Position numbers and translations under genes: made by a program. The notes beneath the pieces were generated by a model. The model was not told the DNA's origin. It saw nothing but the letters and a program-made list of their open reading frames with translations, and did no database searches. From Gibbula magus (taxonomy: Eukaryota > Mollusca > Gastropoda > Trochida > Trochidae), in NCBI GenBank assembly GCA_936450465.1, contig OW388302.1, forward strand, positions 13,789,530-13,853,529: DNA of 64,000 nucleotides. The letters run 5' to 3'. Shown in pieces: positions 25,337-34,915 of the stretch; within the stretch, counting starts at the first letter, position 1, and each line of letters opens with the position of its first letter.

Positions 25337-27032
25337 AGGACAGCATTTTGTGATCACTGTTTCCTAACGCCAGGTTTAATTGAAATAATCGTAGATATTA
25401 TTAGGACATGCAATATCAATCTTGATTATCGGCATTATTTATTTACCCGTCAATCATATTTTTGACAGTTGTTAATTTCAGTGATATCGACATGAAAATG
25501 TTTACATACACCGTTCTGGGTCGGAGTGACCTCATTGTTTTGGTGTTTGAATCGGTTCTATATAGTAGTAGATATTTTTTCTCATATGATTTGTTATGTT
25601 ATTATTTGAAGTCTGAATTGTATATGTTTATTTTGCTGTACAAGTAGCCAGTTGCCCCATATTAAATCAGATTATTTATTTTCTAGTCTTCATCCCTTTC
25701 TCTTACTTTAATATTACCTTCAAATAACTGTTTAAAATTAAGAGGGGTAGAATATTTGTCCAATATATTTAAAAGAAATTGTCATGATATTTTCGTAATG
25801 TCTCATTCTCGGTCAGTCTTGTCGACAAAAATGAAATATTTAATGTATAGAGAGCAATTAAAACTCCTGAACTTTTTTTTGAAAAGGTTGGGTTATGATA
25901 ATTTTGGTAAAAGGGTTAAATTTGTTAGAAGCATTTGCTTTAAAATGTTATAGAATCGAAATTAACTTAATTTGTCCAGTCTAAAACTACAGCTAATTTA
26001 AATTCATGTAAAATTAAATTATTATTTTTTTTTTTATATTATACAAGTTTTACTCAGGAAACCAGTTGTTTTCTTTGATTTTAAAGTTCAATAAGTCTTT
26101 AATTTTATAATATTCAATAATAACCTTTTAATCATCGTATTTCAAATTTAATCTCCACCATTTTAATAGTTTCCATCATTTCAAATAAGATAATATAATT
26201 ATGTAATTTTTAATAATATTTTATTTCTGAAATAACCCTCTCTTGTTCGGGTATACAACAATTTCTGATCCTTTTACAATTTTCAATATATCTGCCCTCA
26301 ACATGGCAATAATTCTGCCCCTTCCTCCCCTGTCCCATATTTGTGTATAATTTACAAGCCCTTCTTTTAGACCATGTAATTTTACCGAAGAGTGATCTTT
26401 TTCTTCCCAACCCCAGTTATTAATATGAAGATATGTTATTGCTGAACCCTCTGTACAGAGGATTGGTTACCTGGCAAGTTGCCATGGCAACAGAAGAGAT
26501 TTTTAAGAATGATTAATATAAGTTGTCCGTGCTTTCTTAATACAAAAAAGAAGCATTTATGAGTATTAAAAATTGAAATATTTCTTGTGGTGTTCTTGCT
26601 TGTCTTTGTTACAAAGGGCTCCAAGGGCCCACTAGGATATCGTTCCATCGGCACAGATATTGGATGTATAACTTCACAAAACGTTTAACAATCAAAGTTT
26701 GAGATGCATGTGTCACATATATATGAATAGTAAAAATATATAGATTATAAAACAATTTTGTTACCCTAAAGCCCAAAAATGGCTTCTAAATTAGACCAGT
26801 TTTATTTCTGTAGCACCATTAATAAGGACAATAGAGGCATTTTATTTGACTGGTTTTTATAGTGACAAGTGTACTGTATTGGCCGTGGACAGAGCTTTGC
26901 TTTCATATTGATGTGGTCGCCGCTAATGGCTGCAATACTGCCGAAGCGGCGTTAAACAATAACTCACTCACTCACTCATATTGATGTGGAATGGGGTGTA
27001 TATTAGAGGGAGAGGATGGCTAAGGCGGGTAG
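25337..27032. other. Intergenic, very AT-rich, no gene recognised
   Basis: Short open frames only. At 26925-26985 there is a repeat tail, 'cgccgctaatggctgcaata' followed by 'cggcgttaaacaataactca' and (CTCA)n, typical of a mollusc SINE 3' end without its head. Confidence 0.5.
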
Positions 27033-27298
27033 TCATTTAAATCAGATTGAATGTAACACTCGTATCTCGTTCAGTGATCTGGATTCTAGCCCAGAGGTCG
27101 TGTGAGGTGACCTTCTCTATGACCTTTCACCATCAATATAATCAACAAATCGTAATGTGGAATTGAATGTGGTGTTTAGTATGTGAACTCCATTCTTGAC
27201 TTGCTGGCCTCATTGTTGATTGGCTAGAATGAAAGGTCACCTGACTCTGATCAGATTTCAGGGAGTTACGAGTGTCGCCTTCGATCTGATTTAAATGA
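27033..27298. mobile_element. MITE family F, full-length (266 bp)
   Basis: TCATTTAAATCAGATTGAAT at the left and ATCTGATTTAAATGA at the right are inverted repeats, continuing to 'acactcgta' / 'tacgagtgt' (about 36 bp, few mismatches). No coding capacity. Single copy in the window. Confidence 0.75.
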
Positions 27299-27377
27299 GA
27301 TTGATGAAGTCACAAGTTTGATTTGGACCCAATTACATAAGACATTACACTGCATAACTGTCCAGTCTAGTTTTGTC

Positions 27378-27593
27378 CAACTTCCCAACGCAAGGCATGC
27401 CAGTCTGCATTACTTGCTGATTTAAGCCTTGCGGTATTTCCCTGGCTTTATTGTGCCAAGATAGTTTATTGCTGCACCAGAAATGCATAGTGGGCCTGGA
27501 TTTCTAAGCACAGATTTCTGAAGGAAATACTGCAAGGCCTAAATCAGCCAGTAATGGAGACTGGGAAGAGTTATGCCTTGCATTGGGAAGTTG
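27378..27593. mobile_element. MITE family E, full-length copy
   Basis: Near-palindrome: left arm 'caacttcccaacgcaaggca', right arm 'tgccttgcattgggaagttg'. The centre has 'gctgcaccagaaatgcatag'. The same element lies inverted at 36727-36950, and fragments lie at 2312 and 53868. Confidence 0.8.
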
Positions 27594-27686
27594 AGTTTTG
27601 TCAATACAAGGAGAAACCTGATTCTGAGGTCTTCTGCTAAAATAAAATATTTAACAGTGTATTGCTAGAGAAAAAAATCTTTTAAG

Positions 27687-29330
27687 ATTTTTAGCTCGTC
27701 AGGCCTGAAAGGCCAGATCAGCGCATGGAATAACGTCCGTCCATCCGTCCGTCCATAAACTTTTCGCTTTTTCGACTTCTTCTCCAGAACCACTGGGTCT
27801 AGGGAGCTGAAATTTTGTATACAGACTCCTTGGGCAATGAGGATTTTAAATTGTAGATTTGGTGATCCAGTGACCCCAAATAAGGGTCTCACAGGCCATA
27901 AACTAAAAAACTATTTTCATCTTCTCCAGAACGAAAAGACCTAGAAGACTGAAATGATGTGTACAGACTCTTTAGCCATTGGAGATTCTAAATTGTAGTT
28001 TGGTGACCCTGTGGCCCCAAATACGTGCCTCACAGGCCATGATCTAAAATCCTATTTTCATCTTCTTTTCCAGAACGAAAAGACCTAGAAGGTTGTAATA
28101 TTGGTTGTAAACTCTTTAGCCAATGGGGATTCAAACTTGTAGATTTGTTGACCCTGTGACCCCAAATAATGGCCACAGCTTAAAAGAATGGTTGAAATTA
28201 TGGCACTTCATTCAGTATTTATTTTACCCTAATACAATACCTGAGGGAGAGTCATCTCATCTTTTAGATATGTGAGTCCTAACTTGGGTTTGAGAAATGC
28301 AGAATTGAGAAAAAAAGTAACTTTGCAGTTTATCTTATTCAGTAGGAATGTGAAATATATGTCGACTTAAAGATTACAATCTACATTATGGACATGTTTG
28401 TCAAATTGATGTAATCAATGTGAAATGAGAATTATTGAATAGCCTATGAACTGAATATTGTGACAAGCCACAAAGGAATAAATTGAAGAGTTAAGAATTC
28501 TTTTATTTTACATGAGATATGTGAACTGCATATGACTGGTGATGTAATGATAAGATAAGACTATTTTCATCTTCTTCTCCAGAACGAAAAGACCAAGAAG
28601 ACTGTAATATTGCGTGCAGAGTCTTGCGCCAATGGAGATTCTAAATTGTAGATTTGGTGACCCTATGGCCCCATGTAAGGGTCCCACAGGCCATGACCTA
28701 AAATCCGGTTTTCATCTTTTTCTCCAGAACAAAAAGACCTAGAAGGCTGTAATATCGGGTGTCAACTCTTTAGCCAATGGGGATTCTAACTTGTAGATTT
28801 GGTGACCCTGTGACCCCAAATATGGGCCACAGCCTAAATAAAACGGTTGAAATTGAATTTTGAACTGATATTTTATGGCATTTCATTCAGTATTTAGTTT
28901 TCCCTAATAAAATACCTGAGGGAGAGTCATCTCATCTTTTAGATATGTGAGTCCTAACTTGGGTTTGAGAAATGCAGAATTGAGAAAAAAAGCAACTTCG
29001 CAGTTAATCTTATTCAGTACGAATGTGAAGTATATGTCGAAGATCAAGTCTTCATTATTGACATGTTTGTCAAATTGATGTAATCAATGTGAAATGAGAA
29101 CTGTTGAATAGCTTTTGAACTGAATATTGTGGATATTATTAACAAAAAATAAATCCCACTCAGGTCAAAACATCTATTTTCATCTCCGGTCAAAACATTT
29201 ATTTTCATCTTCTTCTCCAGAACAAACTAGAAGGAATATTGCGTTCAGATGTTTAGATGAAAAGGCTTAGAACCTTTAAGATTGTGCAAAGATTATTTAG
29301 CCAAGGTGATTCTAAATTGTACTATGTACC
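27687..29330 (+). mobile_element. Old tandem-core (pearl/HINE-like) element with a 675-bp internal duplication
   Basis: The left end 'tttttagctcgtcaggcctg' and a short GTCC run are followed by diverged 145-bp-type units (27775-28190, 28562-28845). A block beginning near 28209 ('cattcagtatttattttacc', 'gagggagagtcatctcatct') is repeated 675 bases later near 28884, so part of the element was duplicated in tandem. Units are much more diverged than in the two intronic arrays, implying greater age. No right end was recognised. Confidence 0.6.
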
Positions 29331-29489
29331 ATGAGATTCATCACATTGCCTGTTCTCTCTAAGCCATATACAATTAGATCAGTGCTGCCAGTGTTTAGTG
29401 AAAGGCAGAGGCTATTACATTATCTGCGTGTAAAAGCACAGCTTGCTTGTAACCAGAGCCAAGGGGTCAGCATATTGCATAATTGTCCC

Positions 29490-30510
29490 CCGCCGCAACG
29501 CGGAACGGGGGACTATGTATTCAGCGGCGTCCGTAAGTCTGTACATACGTCACATATCTTGTTTACGAGATATCTTATGAAGCGTTGCATCCAAAGTCTT
29601 CAAATTTGATGTCTGCCTACATTGTGGGAAGACGCAGACAAGAGTCAATTTTGGTGACCTTGGTCTTAATTTCAAGGTCACCACGACACTTTGACCACTT
29701 TTTGAACTTTTGTTTACGCGATATCTCATGAAGCGTTGCATTCAAAGTCTTCAAATTTGGTGTCTGCCTACATTGGGGAAAGACGCAGACACCAGTTAAT
29801 TTTGGTGACCTTGACCTTATTTTCAAGGTCACCACGACACTTTCACCACTTTTCTAACCCTTGTTAACGCGATACATCTTGACCGTTTGGACTCAAAGTC
29901 TTCAAACTTGGTGTCAGTCTACACTAGGGGAAGATGCAGACACCAGGGGATTTTGGTGACCAGTACCTTATTTTCATGGTCACTACAACACTTTGACCAC
30001 TTTACGAACTCTTGTTATCAGCATTTATTATGACCGGTTGGACCCAATGTTTTCAAATTAGGTGTCAGCCTACATTGGGCGAAGACGCAGACACCAGTTG
30101 ATTTTGGTGACCTTGAACTTTTTTCAAGGTCACAGCGACACTTTGACCACTTTTCAAACTCTTGCTTACACGATATATCATGACTGGTTGGACCAAATGT
30201 TTTCAAATTTGGTGTCAGTCTACATTGGAGGATGACGCAGACACCAGTCTATTTGGTGAACTTTACCTTATTTTCAAGGTCACCTCTACACTTTGACCAC
30301 TTTTTGAACTTTTTGAACTATTATTAACACGATATATCATGAAGTGTTGCATTCAAAGTCTTCAAATTTGGTGTCAGCCTACATTGGGGGATGACACACA
30401 CACCACTACGTTTTGTTGACCTTGACCTTTTTTTCAAGGTCACCACAACACTTTGACCACTTTGAACTCTTATTAACACGATATATCATGAACCCAATCA
30501 CCCAAAGTCT
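29490..30510 (+). repeat. 151-bp tandem repeat, about six copies, with GTCCCCC hairpin at left
   Basis: Starts with 'gtcccccgc' facing 'gcggaacgggggac', a short hairpin. Units of about 151 bp follow, each with 'attcaaagtcttcaaatttg', 'tgtcagcctacattgggg' and 'caaggtcaccacgacacttt'. Unit starts are near 29582, 29733, 29883, 30034, 30186, 30343 and 30492. It resembles the core of another Helentron-associated element family, with a sequence unrelated to the 145-bp unit. Confidence 0.75.
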
Positions 30511-30524
30511 TAAAATTTGCTGAT

Positions 30525-30613
30525 CATCATTACATAACCCTTTACTATGTAACGAGATGTTTCACCCGCTAACGTAACATTATATGCAAACACGAGCTAC
30601 AGCGCCTTTAAAT
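30525..30613. mobile_element. MITE family A remnant
   Basis: The right part only: altered forms of 'taataagatgttttaccctc' and a final 'gctacagcgcctttaa'. The rest is missing. Confidence 0.45.
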
Positions 30614-31162
30614 GCTTTCATACATGCCGAAATACATGTGCCATTTTAAGTTTGAACACTTTCACTTGACATGTATATTCATGCCAAATATGATCCTTAT
30701 TGTTTTTCAATGCAGATGGTGCAACAACCGTATACATGTACATACACCGAAATTACACGTCCCTATTAAACAATACCAACCACATGTGTCTTTCGCATAT
30801 CATATGCGCCAATCACAGTAGAGTGTTCGGTTTCCGATCAACAATCGCTACTTTCGCCTCTGTATTGTCACAATACTGAAGTCCTAAGATGCGTTGACCG
30901 TTCCAAGGTTAGGTCTTACTGCAGTGCAATGAACTTGCCAGTAATTAATGAGAAACTAATGACAGAAATGTGCAGAACATTCAATGATCCCATTTCAATA
31001 TAATGAATCCCGATATATATATAGTATTCTTGATATATCATGAATGAGCGAATATTTATTATTAAAGTTTATACAATATATTATTATGTTAATGGGTAAA
31101 ACCTCTCATTACACGACCCGTTAAGTTATACAGTATCCATAAACAACGGTTATCTGTATTGA
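30614..31162. other. Intergenic, no gene recognised
   Basis: AT-rich flank of the nuclease-bearing transposon. No supported feature. Confidence 0.5.
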
Positions 31163-31167
31163 AAGAA

Positions 31168-31235
31168 CACTGGGTGTAATGTGTACGCGAGGACGTTCGT
31201 TGTTACTGATTCGTCACGTGACTTTTACTGCGAGG
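31168..31235 (+). repeat. Left terminal inverted repeat of the YqaJ transposon
   Basis: 68 bp pairing with 34510-34577. It contains the palindrome GTCACGTGAC (31213-31222), which includes an E-box CACGTG. The final 11 codons of the nuclease ORF, including its stop, lie within this repeat. Confidence 0.92.
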
Positions 31236-33932
31236 AGCGGGACACACGAACACAGTAAGTGGTGAATTTTGTCTAATTATGCACATTTTTTGAATAATTA
31301 TGACATTATAAATAGTGATTACTTCATTAGCAAATATTGATTTAGCTTCAGAAAAAACGTCCTTTGCTAGTTGTAATATTGTAAGAGGTTCATTGTTTGT
31401 GCCTCTAGTTGCAAGTCTTGAAAATGCTCCGTCATAACACTCAGCTGCTAAATACAGACCCCTTAGTTTGCAAGCATGTCGAACTTTTCTCAAGATGTTC
31501 TGCAGCTGATCAGTCGTAACTGAATTGTCTGTCAAAGCATATGCAATTGGTGCGGCATGATGTTGCTCGGCTTTGTAAAACCTGTCCAGATCAGAGATCA
31601 TGACCACGAGAATCTGCTTGGCAAGATGCCTACACAGTTCGTATGCCTCTTCAATACCAGACTGCATTTCTGCAAGAGATTCTTGTGCCTTCTGAACACT
31701 GAGCTGCCTATCCAGAGGTGTGTGTTCAACATCATGTCTTCCAACGATGTTCTGGGCATCACAAGGAAGAATGCTGACATGATGACATATCTTTGCTGTA
31801 CATGACGATACTTCACAAATCAGTTTGACATTTTTTGAGGCAAACATTTTCAAGTCCTTCCGCAGTTGTTGAACGGATGGGTGAAGTTTAACAGGTTTTG
31901 TTTTTCTGCCATTTCCATAAATGTCAACAACCATTGTCCAGATTGTTTTCCAAATATCGTTACAAAAAGATACTTCCATAACAGTTGTTGTTGATGGTGA
32001 AAATTTGACAAACAGAAGTTTCTTGGTATTCAACACCTTCATCTCAAACAGCAGCTGTGGTACATAATACCTTGGGACACCATACATCACAGTTGGATTC
32101 GCAGCATTTTCTGGGTTTGGACATTTAATTTCCACACCAAAAACAGACTTTCCAGCTTTGTCTCGAAGGCTACCATCCGGGCTGACAATACAGACTGGTT
32201 TTCCATCGTGCTGAATTGTATAACAACCCTCTTCATGAAATGACAAATCAGGATGAAAGAGAGGCAGAACTCTTGAAACCAGTGTCGCAATAGCATTGAT
32301 CTCATTGTCAACACCATGCTGGACAAGTCTACGAACATTTTCATCCATTGGGGTTTCCGGTTTGCCCTCACACTTCTGCTCAAAATGCTTGATTTGTGAC
32401 TTCAGACTTTCAAGCCCAAGTGCTTTGTATGCTGTGCTTCCAGTAATTGGTACTCCTTCTCGTAATCTGAACCACGCTGGGCTTCTTTGCTTAATGAATC
32501 TACTATATGCATGTACTGGAGTATTGATAGATGACAACATTTCCTCGTCCATACCAATCAAACACACGTAATTATCCTGCTTGTCTAGGTCCACGACTGA
32601 AGCGTTGCTCTGTCTGTTCGTATCTGATGTCAGTGTAGCGGAAGCATCAACAATGGTACTGGTTTGGGTCAACAGGGATTGTACAGAGTTATCTATCTTG
32701 AAGATAGCAGTCTGAAGGGAACTCATATACAGAGCATATTTACTCTTTTGCCAGTCAGCCTCACCAGATTCCTCCTTACACTTGTCAAAGGCATACTTAC
32801 GTTTGACTCTGATTTCCCTCAGATCCCTAACTCGATTTGCCAAAATTTGCACCATTTTTCGCAATGGTGAGAAGTATGACTGATTCTCTCTATTGACTGT
32901 TTGCGGGTCTGAAATGCTTTCAAGGGATTGCTTAGTCTGATCAAGTACATTTAGTTCAGATGCTAGTCTGTGTTTCCTCTCCATCAAAGTTGGTGATTTT
33001 TCAAATCCCATCATGTTGACATCACCATTTGAGCCTCCTGGGTTGAGTTTTTTCAGATCGACGCATAACTTGTATGTTTTTGGTTGAATACGGTCCTGTT
33101 CTGCAATGTCATCTAACAGGGAGGTGATAATTCCTGGTTGGGCACAATCGCTTTCAATGCCTCTGTCTGGTGTCTCTAGCGTATTCCTTGATGGTACAGC
33201 AAAATTAATACCTGAGCACTGAGGATCGAAATATCCCTTCTTACTGGTTTCAGAGATTACTTGCCCTTGGTTTTTCAATCCGCTCATAAAGCGTAGAAAA
33301 CGTCCCTTGAAAAGTCTGAGGCCTGTTTTCCAAAAGAGTTTAACTCCATCTGAGTATCTCATTGCGCAGGAGTTGCTGTTGAAAAACCATCGTACGACAT
33401 CAAGAAAAAGCATATACGCTATATTGTTTAATGGAAACCTTGATGTTGCTATTGCTTTGAAACAACATGCCCATTCTCTCAAATGGCCTACAGTTTTCAC
33501 TCGATGAAGAAAGTCTGGTAAAAATGTACATGCTTGATTCAAAGATACAAGATCTTCTTCGGATAATGAGCTGTTATCCACAACAATACATAGTGCCTCT
33601 GTCTGTGTACTCGCTGTACTTGTTGCTTCTGTTCTGGAATAGATACTGCTTTCTATAGGTATTTTACTTATGACGGGATGGTTATCCGTTTTCGAATGTT
33701 TTGAAGGCGTTCCTTGTAAAGTTTGTAGCTCTGAGACATTAGTTTGTGTAGCTGATTTTGTTTCCTCAATGTGCCTGGGAAAGTGAATACTTTGGTATTT
33801 GAAATTTCCAGTTCTGTCACACAAGAATTTCTTTCGAATTGATAAAGATTTTCCGGAATGAACATTCTTGGCATGTGCAATGACATCTTTGAAAAGGGTT
33901 TTAGTCTCAGGACAGTGGTAACACCGAAACAT
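31203..33932 (-). CDS. Zinc-finger plus YqaJ-type PD-(D/E)XK nuclease, transposon-encoded
   Basis: Uninterrupted frame of about 909 residues from MFRCYHCPE. An in-frame ATG exists 29 codons further up, but a 3' splice site ('ttttacatttcag', exon start at 33948) lies just before this ATG. The upstream part is therefore probably intron, and 33932 is the preferred start. Residues 4-25 form a C2H2 finger (C4, C7, H20, H25). A Trp/Phe-rich block of unknown family follows near 160-220 and a Lys/Glu-rich, possibly coiled stretch near 390-430. The YqaJ domain spans roughly 475-660: W-F-R-x-R-E-G with ITGS, HGVDNE, then SPDG (Asp near 585), VEIKCP (Glu and Lys near 600) and QLLFEM. These are the expected catalytic residues of lambda-exonuclease-like nucleases, so activity is plausible. 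A Cys/His-bearing C-terminal third is unrecognised. No DDE or RNase-H triad was seen. Confidence 0.85.
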   Translation of the reverse strand: MFRCYHCPETKTLFKDVIAHAKNVHSGKSLSIRKKFLCDRTGNFKYQSIHFPRHIEETKSATQTNVSELQTLQGTPSKHSKTDNHPVISKIPIESSIYSRTEATSTASTQTEALCIVVDNSSLSEEDLVSLNQACTFLPDFLHRVKTVGHLREWACCFKAIATSRFPLNNIAYMLFLDVVRWFFNSNSCAMRYSDGVKLFWKTGLRLFKGRFLRFMSGLKNQGQVISETSKKGYFDPQCSGINFAVPSRNTLETPDRGIESDCAQPGIITSLLDDIAEQDRIQPKTYKLCVDLKKLNPGGSNGDVNMMGFEKSPTLMERKHRLASELNVLDQTKQSLESISDPQTVNRENQSYFSPLRKMVQILANRVRDLREIRVKRKYAFDKCKEESGEADWQKSKYALYMSSLQTAIFKIDNSVQSLLTQTSTIVDASATLTSDTNRQSNASVVDLDKQDNYVCLIGMDEEMLSSINTPVHAYSRFIKQRSPAWFRLREGVPITGSTAYKALGLESLKSQIKHFEQKCEGKPETPMDENVRRLVQHGVDNEINAIATLVSRVLPLFHPDLSFHEEGCYTIQHDGKPVCIVSPDGSLRDKAGKSVFGVEIKCPNPENAANPTVMYGVPRYYVPQLLFEMKVLNTKKLLFVKFSPSTTTVMEVSFCNDIWKTIWTMVVDIYGNGRKTKPVKLHPSVQQLRKDLKMFASKNVKLICEVSSCTAKICHHVSILPCDAQNIVGRHDVEHTPLDRQLSVQKAQESLAEMQSGIEEAYELCRHLAKQILVVMISDLDRFYKAEQHHAAPIAYALTDNSVTTDQLQNILRKVRHACKLRGLYLAAECYDGAFSRLATRGTNNEPLTILQLAKDVFSEAKSIFANEVITIYNVIIIQKMCIIRQNSPLTVFVCPAPRSKSHVTNQ

Positions 33933-34509
33933 GTTGCATTTTTGTTGTCTGAAATGTAAAAGGGGTTTGTAAAATATTACTCTATCAACAATAAAACATT
34001 TCAAACGGAAATGTAACATTTTGGCACTTCCTACTTAAAGCAGTGTCGTTTTGTTTAAAAATGTCAATCACCACAATCCGTATACCAGGTTTGGTGCAAT
34101 CAATAACGATCCGTACCTACACATTGAACAATCCGTACACTACAATGCGTTTCGGAAAAATTGATTCAACTTGGGCAAGCTCTGTTAAAACAAGGCGCAG
34201 ATATATCAAAATTTGCAATCTGTTTCTATGTTTATTTATGATTTAGTCGGTATGATTACATTTCAGAATTGTTCGCATGTTTTAGTTGTTTGGAGACCAA
34301 ACAGGTCATGGGGTGAAGACACAAAACAGTGTTAGTGCAGTGATCAAGTAAAAAAAGAAGCACATCTGCATGTTTAAAAGACTTCCCACTGCGTATTAGA
34401 AAAAAGTTAAGCCTAAGCAATAAGTACATAACAATATTGTTACAGGGTTATCGGTATTTTGAAAATAATTCTCATTTTTGTTCACTGACCTTGACTAAAG
34501 TACCACGTC

Positions 34510-34577
34510 CCTCGCTGTAATAGTCACGTGACGAATCAGTAACAACGAACGTCCTCGCGTACACATTACACCCAGTG
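34510..34577 (-). repeat. Right terminal inverted repeat of the YqaJ transposon
   Basis: Reverse complement of the left end, identical over the outer 56 bp. As it lies upstream of the ORF, the GTCACGTGAC palindrome here could act as a promoter element or protein-binding site; that is inference. Confidence 0.92.
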
Positions 34578-34582
34578 AAGAA

Positions 34583-34794
34583 TGTGCCGCGTGGTGCAAC
34601 AGAGGTGTGCAACTCTGAGTACGAGAGGTAGATTTGTCGGCCTCCTGCGAATTTGAGAGTTCAGACAGCAAGGTAGTTGACCATTCCATCATTTCCGAAT
34701 GTTCAGGTATCGCTATATCAGTCAGATCACTTGAACTATGCCCTCGAGCGCATTACCATGGCCGCTCGATTTGAAAGGAACTCGCATGGCTTAA
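34583..34794. other. Intergenic flank of the YqaJ transposon
   Basis: No feature recognised. Confidence 0.4.
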
Positions 34795-34915
34795 CCGAAA
34801 CATGTACATTCGTTTTAGAACTGTTTTTATTGATTGAGGATTATTATTAAGTCATTGGTAACCCTGAGAGATCACTTTATTTCAGTAAGAAAAATGTGCT
34901 GCAGCGCCTTTAAGA
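34795..34915. mobile_element. MITE family A remnant
   Basis: Contains 'accgaaacatgtacattcgt' and ends 'aaaaatgtgctgcagcgcct' followed by TTAA, matching the terminal word of family A in diverged form. Confidence 0.4.

Larger units (their letters stand above)
31168..34577 (-). mobile_element. YqaJ-nuclease-bearing DNA transposon, complete, 3410 bp
   Basis: Both ends read CACTGGGTGTAATGTGTACG inward. The first 56 bp of the two ends are identical, and the next 12 match at 10 positions (31168-31235 and 34510-34577). The pentamer AAGAA flanks it on each side (31163-31167 and 34578-34582). The interior holds one long minus-strand ORF (31203-33932) encoding a zinc-finger and YqaJ-type nuclease protein, plus about 560 bp of leader with no ORF of consequence. 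Near-identical ends imply a recent insertion. Superfamily is uncertain: ISL2EU elements are known to carry a YqaJ gene, but they also carry a transposase and, as I recall, make 2-bp duplications. Confidence 0.88.

Noticed and set aside
33933..34019. Additional 29 N-terminal residues of the YqaJ-type ORF
   Set aside because: A strong 3' splice site lies at the end of this stretch, the peptide looks like translated intron (MLHFRLKCFIVDRVIFYKPL), and the zinc finger starts right at the next in-frame ATG.
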